A stretch of 33,779 nt of DNA from a bacterium (GTDB lineage: Bacteria; Desulfobacterota; S145-22), in contig JAOZMY010000019.1 of assembly GCA_029934085.1 (NCBI GenBank), forward strand, positions 1 to 33,779, read 5' to 3'. Positions 26,816 through 33,779 of the stretch are shown here, piece after piece. Below the pieces are notes generated by a model, which worked only from the letters and a program-made list of their open reading frames with translations, did not search any database and had not been told where the DNA came from. Position 1 is the first letter of the stretch, and every line of letters starts with the position of its first letter. The position numbers were made by a program, and so were the translations under genes.

Positions 26816-27925
26816 TCACTTTTTCCCAACGGGTGGTTTGGATGGTGGAGGAGTCTTGGCTTTAGACCCTTGAGTAGGTGTGTGTTTCACAACCTTTCTC
26901 GCATAGATCGTCAGGGGAATTTCGATCAGCGACTGGACAGTGCTGTTCGTACGAACCAAGAGCTTCCCGCTATACGGATTCACAGGTGGAGTTCCACCAG
27001 GCCAGATAGCGGTCAGGTAATATTTCCTGCCCTCCACCACGGGAATAAGTTTGACCACAAGTCGTTTGATGGTCGAGGTTACCTCTTTAATCTTCAATCC
27101 CTCCTGGTTGGCATAAAGGCTGAATCCCGTTGTTGCCATCCCACCCACGATCGCCGGATCGCTAAACATGGAACTTCTCGTCGGCATCACAGTGATGGGC
27201 CCCTGCACCATGCCCGAAACCCTGAGATCATAGGTGGGGGCCTTTTTCAAGTTCGTGAAGAGCCGGATAAACCCTCGATAGGGTCCAATCCGCATCTTGG
27301 GTCCAAACGTTACCTTGATATTATAGTGCATACCATCCTTGTCCTTCCAGGACTTAATAACCTCGGCTGCCACGCCCTTCGCAAAGCTTTCAACCTTCTC
27401 CACCTTGAAATTAGGATCCACGGGCGACCAAACAGCCAAGGTTCTCGTAATCTCCTGGCCATACGACTTGGACACGGCAAGATACGGGGTCGGGCTACAT
27501 TCGATCAGAGGTTTGACCTGTGCGCTGATTCGTAGGAACCGCTTCGGTGTTTTGGGGTCGTTGGAGACCACCGTGGCACCCTTGACGATGTTGCCCCGGT
27601 ACCCTTTGGTGCGGACCTTCAACGTGACCTTTCCCTCCTTACCTGGAGGGATCAAACGGTCGAAAGAGACCGTAGAGCAGCCTCACCCGGGCTTCACGCT
27701 TTTAATCACCAGATCCTTGGTTCCTTTGTTCTGAATGATGAAGGTATGGACGATTTCCTCACCTTCCAGCACCTTTCCGGCCTCGAAGGTGGGTTGTGCC
27801 ACCACCAATGAGGGACCTTCTTTCGATTTGGTGGTTTTTTCAGCCGCTTTTAGTAGTGGCCCATAGAAAACAAGGAACGCCAGCAAAAAAATGTATAAAA
27901 GACTTTTAGCTCTCACATATCCCAT
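26816..27925 (-). CDS. DUF1573-domain secreted/envelope protein, candidate selenoprotein with in-frame TGA at 27685-27683
   Basis: Joining ORFs 27683..27952(-) and 26816..27655(-) across a single TGA in the same frame gives ...HTFIIQNKGTKDLVIKSVKPG-[TGA]-GCSTVSFDRLIPPGKEGKVTLKVRTKGYRG..., i.e. DUF1573 with its CGC motif as UGC. Start ATG 27925 behind GGAGGAG, encoding a signal peptide. Confidence 0.78.
27632..27651 (-). promoter_or_regulatory. Candidate SECIS-like hairpin 2
   Basis: - strand TCCCTCC-AGGTAA-GGAGGGA, perfect 7-bp stem, loop with G at position 2; the loop begins 39 nt after the TGA. Confidence 0.4.
27656..27673 (-). promoter_or_regulatory. Candidate SECIS-like hairpin 1
   Basis: - strand ACGGTC-TCTTTC-GACCGT, perfect 6-bp stem starting 10 nt after the TGA; the loop lacks the usual G. 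Confidence 0.4.
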
Positions 27926-27948
27926 TCGTGTCTCTCCTCCACGTATTT

Positions 27949-29316
27949 TCATCGCCTAAGTTTGAGAATCTTTTTCAGCGCATCTTTAACTTCATTGACC
28001 TTTATAAGCGCAAAATCCTTGGTCGGGGAAAATTGCGTTTGATACTTCTCCGGGCAGACACACGACGTAAATCCCATACGCATCGCCTCCTGAATCCGGA
28101 TATCTCCCTGCATCACCCCACGCACCTCTCCGGCCAGTCCCACCTCGCCAAAAACCACCATCTCGGCAGGCACCGCCTTTTCGTAAAAACTCGACGCGAT
28201 CGCCGCAACAATGCCCAGATCCACCGCCGTTTCCACGATCCTCAATCCCCCCGCGGCATTTACAAAGATATCCTGCTCTCCCAGGGGCATCCCCATTTTC
28301 TTTTCCAGAACGGCCACGAGCAATGCCAGTCGGTTCGGGTCCAGGCCGATGGCCGTTCGGCGGGGAACGCCGAAGTTTGTGGGGGTTACCAAGGCCTGAA
28401 TCTCCACCAAGAGGGGACGGCTCCCCTCGAGGCAGGGAACAACCACCGATCCCGGTGTCTCCTGGGACCGCTGCCCCATGAAAAGCTCCGACGGGTTAGT
28501 GACCTCCTTGATTCCCTCCCCTGTCATCTCAAACACGGCGATCTCATTGGTGGGGCCATACCGGTTCTTGATACCCCGCAGAACCCGGAAAGGCTGATCC
28601 TTCGGGCTCTCGAAATAGAGGACGGCATCCACCAGGTGCTCCAGAATCTTCGGGCCCGCGATGGCCCCTTCCTTCGTCACGTGTCCGATGAGGAAAATAG
28701 GGATCCCCATGGTCTTGGAAATTCGGGCAAACCGTCCCCCCGTCTCGCGAATCTGACCCACGCTTCCCGGGGCCGAGGGAAGGTCTCCCAGGTGCATCGT
28801 CTGGATGGAATCGATGACAACAATCTCCGGGGCCATCTCTTTGATGGTGTTCTCTATCAGTTCGTACATGGTTTCAAACACCACGTAGAGCTTATCGGAT
28901 ACCGCGTGAAGCCTCTGGGCACGAAGTCGGATCTGATTGGGGGATTCCTCTCCGGATACATACAGGACCCGATGTCCCTGCGAGGCCAAATGATTCAACA
29001 CCTGGAGAAAGAGAGTCGACTTCCCGATCCCCGGCTCTCCACCCACAAGAACCACGGAAGCCGGCATAATCCCCCCACCCAAAACCCGGTCGAACTCCCC
29101 GATTCCCGTCAGGATACGTCTCTCATGCTCTCCCTCGATCCGGGTCAGTGGAACGGGTTCGATCGCCTTTTTACCCTTGAGGGCGTGGGTCGCGGAGAGC
29201 GGTTGGACCACCTCTTCCACAAAGGTATCCCACTGTCCACATTGAGGGCATTTCCCCAACCATTTGGGCACCTGATACCCGCAGGATTGGCAGACATAAC
29301 GGACCTTCGTCTTCAT
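27949..29316 (-). CDS. radA: DNA repair protein RadA
   Basis: Zinc finger YVCQSCGYQVPKWLGKCPQCGQWDTF, Walker A LVGGEPGIGKSTLFLQ, KNRYG motif, Lon-like C-terminal domain. Confidence 0.98.
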   Translation of the reverse strand: MKTKVRYVCQSCGYQVPKWLGKCPQCGQWDTFVEEVVQPLSATHALKGKKAIEPVPLTRIEGEHERRILTGIGEFDRVLGGGIMPASVVLVGGEPGIGKSTLFLQVLNHLASQGHRVLYVSGEESPNQIRLRAQRLHAVSDKLYVVFETMYELIENTIKEMAPEIVVIDSIQTMHLGDLPSAPGSVGQIRETGGRFARISKTMGIPIFLIGHVTKEGAIAGPKILEHLVDAVLYFESPKDQPFRVLRGIKNRYGPTNEIAVFEMTGEGIKEVTNPSELFMGQRSQETPGSVVVPCLEGSRPLLVEIQALVTPTNFGVPRRTAIGLDPNRLALLVAVLEKKMGMPLGEQDIFVNAAGGLRIVETAVDLGIVAAIASSFYEKAVPAEMVVFGEVGLAGEVRGVMQGDIRIQEAMRMGFTSCVCPEKYQTQFSPTKDFALIKVNEVKDALKKILKLRR

Positions 29317-29489
29317 CTGTTCTTTACCATCTTGGCAGCCTCTTTTAGGGGCATTCTAACAAAAACCTTTCCACAATGGGGGCACCGTTCCTCCTTCACA
29401 TCTTTATCGGAGCCTACCTCTTGGGGAAGAACCTCGTCACAATAGGGACACCGCCTGGGCAACTGCTGCACGACCTGCTCTTCCACCAC
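29313..29489 (-). CDS. Small zinc-ribbon protein (58 aa)
   Basis: RRCPYCDEVLPQEVGSDKDVKEERCPHCGKVFV (CxxC...CxxC). GTG 29489 behind AAGGAG, which lies in the end of the upstream permease gene; stop overlaps the radA ATG (ATGA). Confidence 0.65.
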   Translation of the reverse strand: MVEEQVVQQLPRRCPYCDEVLPQEVGSDKDVKEERCPHCGKVFVRMPLKEAAKMVKNR

Positions 29490-29491
29490 CT

Positions 29492-30322
29492 TTATCGCTC
29501 CTTTAGCCTGGGGTCGAGGATGTCTCTCAGACCTTCTCCGAGGAGGTTGTATCCCAGGACCGTGACAAGGATCGCCAAACCAGGAAACACGGAAAGCCAC
29601 CAGGCGATTTCCATGTTATTCTTCCCCGCCGTCAACATATTCCCCCAGCTTGGCGTGGGCGGCTGCACCCCAATGCCGAGAAAGCTCAGGGCAGACTCCG
29701 TTAAAATCGCCCCCGCTACACCAAGCGTGGCCGCCACGATAACCGGATTCAGGGCATTGGGCAGGATATGGCGAAAAACGATCCTGAGATCGCTCGCCCC
29801 TATGGAACGGGCCGCCTTGACATAATCCATTTCCCGAATTCGTAAAAACTCCGCGCGAACAAGACGAGCCACACCCATCCAGCCCGTCAGGCCGATCACC
29901 GCCATGATATTGTAGATGCTTGGCTCCAGGATGGCGATAACGGCAAGGATCAAGAAAAAGGACGGGAAACAGAGCATCATGTCCACGAATCGCATGAGGA
30001 GATCGTCTATCCATCCCCCGTAATAACCTGCTGCTGCCCCAATAATAACCCCGATGATCACGGCGATTCCCACGGCCACAAAACCGACTTTTAATGAAAT
30101 CCTCGAACCCCAGATCATTCGCGACAAGACATCCCGTCCCAGCTCATCCGTGCCGAAGGGGTGCTGACGACTGGGGGGCATGAGAATCTCCTTGACATTA
30201 ATGGTATCCGGGTTGTAGGGGCTGATAATCGGCGCAAGAAAAGACACGGCGAACAGGATAACCACTACGATCCCCCCCATCAAGGCCAGCTTGTTCCGGA
30301 GAAGTTGTTTAAAGAATCCCAT
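29492..30322 (-). CDS. ABC transporter permease, DppC/OppC family
   Basis: HPFGTDELGRDVLSRMIWGSRISLKVG; EAA motif KAARSIGASDLRIVFRHILPNALNPVIV; SWGNMLTAG near the C terminus. Confidence 0.95.
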   Translation of the reverse strand: MGFFKQLLRNKLALMGGIVVVILFAVSFLAPIISPYNPDTINVKEILMPPSRQHPFGTDELGRDVLSRMIWGSRISLKVGFVAVGIAVIIGVIIGAAAGYYGGWIDDLLMRFVDMMLCFPSFFLILAVIAILEPSIYNIMAVIGLTGWMGVARLVRAEFLRIREMDYVKAARSIGASDLRIVFRHILPNALNPVIVAATLGVAGAILTESALSFLGIGVQPPTPSWGNMLTAGKNNMEIAWWLSVFPGLAILVTVLGYNLLGEGLRDILDPRLKER

Positions 30323-30323
30323 T

Positions 30324-31328
30324 TCAGCTCACCCGTATCCTCGGATCCGCAAGGGCGTAGGAGATATCGGCAATGAGATTTCCCAACAGCGTCAAAACAG
30401 CACCTATGACCAGCATTCCCATGATGAGCGGGTAGTCCCGCGCCATCACACCGTTATAGAAGAGCTGCCCCATCCCGGGAATGGCGAAGATCGTCTCAAA
30501 GATGACGCTCCCGCCGATCAGGCCAGGGATGGAAAACCCCAAGATCGTGATAATGGGAAGGAGGGCATTCCGGAAGGCATGAACGTAAATCACGCGCCAT
30601 TCGCTCAATCCCTTCGCCCGCGCCGTGGTGATGTAATCTTGACGAATCACCTCCAGCATGTTCGATCTCATGTAACGGGAAAATCCGGCCAGCCCCCCAA
30701 AAGCGGAGATCAGAACGGGGAGCAGGAGATGCTTGGTCAGATCCCAGAATTTCCCCATGGCACTCAGATGCGGATAGCTCATGGACCTCAAACCAGAGAT
30801 GGGAAGCCAGTGCAGATGCACCCCAAACAGCATCATACACAACAGGGCCAGCCAGAACGTGGGTACGGCAAACCCGATGAAAACGAAGAGGGTCGAGGCA
30901 TGATCGAAGAGCGATCCCTTGTGGGTCGCGGAATAGATCCCGATGGGGAGGGAAACGAGGATAATCAAGATCAATGACAGGACATTGATAGTCACCGTGA
31001 TGGGAATTCGTTCCTTGATCTTATCGATGACGGGACGCCCGTCCGGGGCAAAAGAATTCCCGAAATTGAGGAAAACCACCCGCTTTAACCAGAGTCCGTA
31101 CTGGACAATCAGGGGTTTGTCGAGACCATAATAGGCCCGAAGCCTCTGACGCACCTCAGCCGTAATCTTCGGGTTCAAATCCGTCGCCAACCCCGTGGGT
31201 TCCCCCGGTGCCAAGTGGATCACCATGAATGAAATCAGAGTAATCCCCAAAAGCAACGGAATCATTCCTACCAACCGTTTGGAAAGATAGGCAATCATTG
31301 TGTGTAATTTAGCACGATTGCCGTCCAT
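30324..31328 (-). CDS. ABC transporter permease, DppB/OppB family
   Basis: [97 protein letters not shown]. Start may be ATG 31298. Confidence 0.95.
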   Translation of the reverse strand: MDGNRAKLHTMIAYLSKRLVGMIPLLLGITLISFMVIHLAPGEPTGLATDLNPKITAEVRQRLRAYYGLDKPLIVQYGLWLKRVVFLNFGNSFAPDGRPVIDKIKERIPITVTINVLSLILIILVSLPIGIYSATHKGSLFDHASTLFVFIGFAVPTFWLALLCMMLFGVHLHWLPISGLRSMSYPHLSAMGKFWDLTKHLLLPVLISAFGGLAGFSRYMRSNMLEVIRQDYITTARAKGLSEWRVIYVHAFRNALLPIITILGFSIPGLIGGSVIFETIFAIPGMGQLFYNGVMARDYPLIMGMLVIGAVLTLLGNLIADISYALADPRIRVS

Positions 31329-31390
31329 GAAAAAGGGGGAGTAGTAGAAACCAGGGATTTTTTAGCCATGATCTCTAAAGGGGCCCTCGT

Positions 31391-31420
31391 TGACTTTAGC
31401 GGTCTCTTCACCTAAAGTCA
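31391..31420. promoter_or_regulatory. 9-bp perfect inverted repeat (possible operator) upstream of the MFS gene
   Basis: TGACTTTAG-cggtctcttcac-CTAAAGTCA, 38 nt before the ATG at 31459, in the divergent dppB/MFS intergenic region. Confidence 0.4.
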
Positions 31421-31458
31421 TGGGACAAATTCTTTGAGGAAGGAACGGCCTCACCCAT

Positions 31459-32625
31459 ATGAGACGATACATTATCCTGGCGGCTGCCGTCTTCATGCAA
31501 ATGTGCCTCGGGGCTACCTACTCTTGGGCCGTTTTCGTGCGTCCTTTGAAGGAGATCACCGGCCTATTGCAAGGCACACTGCAGTCCCCCTTTTCCATCT
31601 TCTATTTCGTCTTTCCCCTGACCCTCATCTTTTCCGACAGAATTCTCCGATGGCTTGGACCACGGAAGGCCTCCCTTCTCGGTGGTATTCTCTTTGGAGG
31701 GGGATGGATTCTCGCGAGCCTTGGGAATCATACTTTTGCCTTCACTGCCGCAGGTGTCGGCGTCCTCAGTGGGGTCGGAGTGGGAACGGTTTACCTCGTT
31801 CCAGTCACGGTAGGGCTCGCGTGGTTCCCGGAACACAAAGGACTCGTAACAGGAATTACCGTTGCGGGGTTTGGAGGGGGAGCCGCCCTTTTCAGTCAAG
31901 TAGCCGGGTGGGGAATGGCCAGCGCGGGCATCTCCCCTTATACGATGTTTCTCTACCTTGGAATCGGTTATATCCTCATCATTAGCCTCTGCGGCCTCAC
32001 GATGGTCAATCCTCCAGACGTGAAAATTAAGGAGACGATCCCTCTGAACTACACCGTCATCCTCAAGAGCAAGCTCTTCAGAGCCCTCTGCCTAGCCATG
32101 TTCGCCGGTCTGGCGGCAGGCCTGACCGTCAATGCCAACATGAAAGAGCTGACCCCTCTCGTTTCCGTAAAAACGGGGATCATGGCAGTGGCCTTCTTCG
32201 CCGTCGCCAATGCCATCGGACGTGTGATATGGGGGCTCATTTTCGACCGTATCCCCCCGGAAAGGGCCATCCAGGCAAACCTGCTCAGCCAGGCCCTCGT
32301 CCTCACCTGCAGCCCTTTCCTTCTCCACTCGCCTGCCGGACTGGAGGTTTTTGCCTTTCTAACGGGCTTCAACTATGGTGGGATCCTCGTTCTCTACGCC
32401 TCGACCATCGCCCGGGTCTGGGGAATTGAACGAGTGTCCCAGGTGTATGGTCTTCTCTTTTCCGTTCACCTCATTGCCACCTTCAGCCCCATGGCCGCTG
32501 GATATGCCTATGATTTCACGGGCAGCTTCACCCTACCCTTCGTAGCACTTGTCCTTTTACTCCTCTTGGCTACGGGCGTCATCCAGTGGAACCGTAAATT
32601 CTTCGCTACTCAATCCACAGGATAA
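31459..32625 (+). CDS. OFA-type MFS transporter (oxalate/formate antiporter-like family)
   Basis: QMCLGATYSWAVFVRPLKEITGLLQGTLQSPFSIFYFVFPL; GVGTVYLVPVTVGLAWFPEHKGLVTGITVAGFGGGAALFS; NAIGRVIWGLIFDRI. Confidence 0.88.
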   Translation: MRRYIILAAAVFMQMCLGATYSWAVFVRPLKEITGLLQGTLQSPFSIFYFVFPLTLIFSDRILRWLGPRKASLLGGILFGGGWILASLGNHTFAFTAAGVGVLSGVGVGTVYLVPVTVGLAWFPEHKGLVTGITVAGFGGGAALFSQVAGWGMASAGISPYTMFLYLGIGYILIISLCGLTMVNPPDVKIKETIPLNYTVILKSKLFRALCLAMFAGLAAGLTVNANMKELTPLVSVKTGIMAVAFFAVANAIGRVIWGLIFDRIPPERAIQANLLSQALVLTCSPFLLHSPAGLEVFAFLTGFNYGGILVLYASTIARVWGIERVSQVYGLLFSVHLIATFSPMAAGYAYDFTGSFTLPFVALVLLLLLATGVIQWNRKFFATQSTG

Positions 32626-32652
32626 TCAGGCAGGTAACACCTCAAACACAAC

Positions 32653-33561
32653 TTATTTGGCATCCACCTTCTCTGGAGCGAAAAACATCGTGTCAACCTT
32701 CTCACCGGCCTTATAGGTCAGGGCCAACCGGTTTCCCACGAAGCTAAATCCCATTGATCCCTTCAAGGCCTCCAGATACCGTGCCTCCAAAGCCATGATC
32801 TCCTTCGGGCACGCCTTTTTCGTGCTTATCAGGCCCTTGATCTTGATCTCCCCCACAATATCCTCCGGTATCAGGGCCTTTCCCTGGTAACGATTACACC
32901 CGGCACTTCCGTGTATCTTTCCCCCATCGAAAACGAGCGTGACCCGGTGCTCCGAAGGAACAGGCTTTCCCTTGTAACGCATGCTTTTCAGGACCCAAAC
33001 CACACCGCCGAGATCCCTGACCGAAAACTTTCCCAGAATCTTCGTTTTCCCCGCCACCAGCTTATTTCCCCTCAAGGTCCAGATCCGGAGGGCCTTCTGG
33101 GAAGGGCAACATCGGGGATCTTTGGGACCATGCCGGAGCACCTTCAACTCGATCTGGCCATCACGAATTCCCCCTCCAAGGATTTGGATCCTGTCTCCGA
33201 GGGGAGCTGTAGCAATATTCACCAACTGGTTCCCCTTCCTCGTCAAAACAGCAAGAAAGTAAAACGTTCCCGATCCCCCCGAGTTCTGCCAGAGGATCAC
33301 GGCCTCTTCAGGCTTTCCATCCCCGGTGAGATCGCCAGTTACTCGAAATCCCTCCATGAGCCCTACCGTTGGACGACTCGCCCCTCCTGAGACAAAAGGC
33401 TTGCCCTTCCACTGGCCATCCTTAAGTGTAATCGATTTTTTACCTTCTACGATTCCAAAATAGGTGGCGTTACCGGGATCGGTCGCCGCAGTAGCGGCCC
33501 CAAGGCCCATCAGAAGAAAGATTACTCCGACAGTCATCCCTAAAAACATCTTGATTTTCAT
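32653..33561 (-). CDS. Secreted META (HslJ-like) domain protein
   Basis: Signal peptide MKIKMFLGMTVGVIFLLMGLGAATAA; C-terminal GVVWVLKSMRYKGKPVPSEHRVTLVFDGGKIHGSAGCNRYQGKA...STKKACP motif. Start ATG 33561 behind AAGGGG. Confidence 0.85.
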   Translation of the reverse strand: MKIKMFLGMTVGVIFLLMGLGAATAATDPGNATYFGIVEGKKSITLKDGQWKGKPFVSGGASRPTVGLMEGFRVTGDLTGDGKPEEAVILWQNSGGSGTFYFLAVLTRKGNQLVNIATAPLGDRIQILGGGIRDGQIELKVLRHGPKDPRCCPSQKALRIWTLRGNKLVAGKTKILGKFSVRDLGGVVWVLKSMRYKGKPVPSEHRVTLVFDGGKIHGSAGCNRYQGKALIPEDIVGEIKIKGLISTKKACPKEIMALEARYLEALKGSMGFSFVGNRLALTYKAGEKVDTMFFAPEKVDAK

Positions 33562-33595
33562 ATTTCTCCCCTTTCTCAAATAATGTTCCTCGCTA

Positions 33596-33778
33596 TCATA
33601 TTCCGCTTATCTTTTCAAACTCCTGACAGAAATCCCCCGCCATGGGCGACTTGAAACGCAACGTTATTTCACCAGACCACTCATCATGAAACAAAGAGGG
33701 ATCAAAAGAAATTTCGATCCTATTTCTATGACATAAAACCCCGACTCCCGATAATTCACGTGCATCCAGAGAGACATC
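33596..33778 (-). CDS. Partial C-terminal end of an unidentified protein (runs off the right edge)
   Basis: Open frame from the window edge to TGA: DVSLDARELSGVGVLCHRNRIEISFDPSLFHDEWSGEITLRFKSPMAGDFCQEFEKISGI*. Co-directional and 17 nt upstream of the ORF-track start of the META gene; my own translation, not in the ORF track. Confidence 0.35.
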   Translation of the reverse strand, partial: DVSLDARELSGVGVLCHRNRIEISFDPSLFHDEWSGEITLRFKSPMAGDFCQEFEKISGI

Positions 33779-33779
33779 G

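Noticed and set aside
26816-27952. Interpreting the split DUF1573 ORFs as a simple pseudogene
   Set aside because: Not fully excluded, but a single TGA exactly at a conserved Cys, with an otherwise intact frame, signal peptide and SD plus downstream hairpins, fits Sec recoding better than decay.
27928-29445. 505-aa plus-strand ORF antisense to radA
   Set aside because: Antisense shadow; RadA on the - strand is unambiguous.
1-33779. CRISPR arrays, tRNA/rRNA genes, transposases, integrases or phage genes
   Set aside because: No direct-repeat arrays, RNA gene signatures or mobile-element ORFs were seen by eye; an automated scan would be needed to be certain.

Overview
The window is a gene-dense, plasmid- and phage-free chromosomal segment, probably from a Deltaproteobacteria/Desulfobacterota-type anaerobe (inferred from gene content only). 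I saw no rRNA, tRNA, CRISPR or IS element. Left to right: an EF-G2-type translation factor, dtd, a fused MEMO1-AMMECR1 protein and an orphan receiver. Next is a minus-strand cassette of thiolase, acyl-CoA dehydrogenase, a two-subunit CoA-transferase and a TAXI-TRAP transporter. Two parvulin foldases, mfd, a glycosyltransferase, an FmdE-like protein, a YgjP-type metallopeptidase, an agmatinase-family enzyme and an MFS protein follow. Then come etfB/ferredoxin-etfA with a crotonase and a thiolase, then dppBC, a zinc ribbon, radA and a DUF1573 protein, an OFA-type MFS transporter and a META-domain protein. The most interesting signal is the DUF1573 gene. The ORF track splits it in two at a single in-frame TGA at 27685-27683, exactly where the first Cys of the family's CGC motif is expected (VKPG-[TGA]-GCSTVSFDRLIPPG). 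The frame stays open and homologous on both sides, and two perfect hairpins follow the TGA. This is a strong candidate for a selenocysteine-containing DUF1573 protein. Other points worth checking are the MEMO-AMMECR1 fusion, a parvulin lipoprotein that seems to need a non-canonical AUU start, a ferredoxin-fused EtfA, and the TRAP/CoA-transferase cassette.
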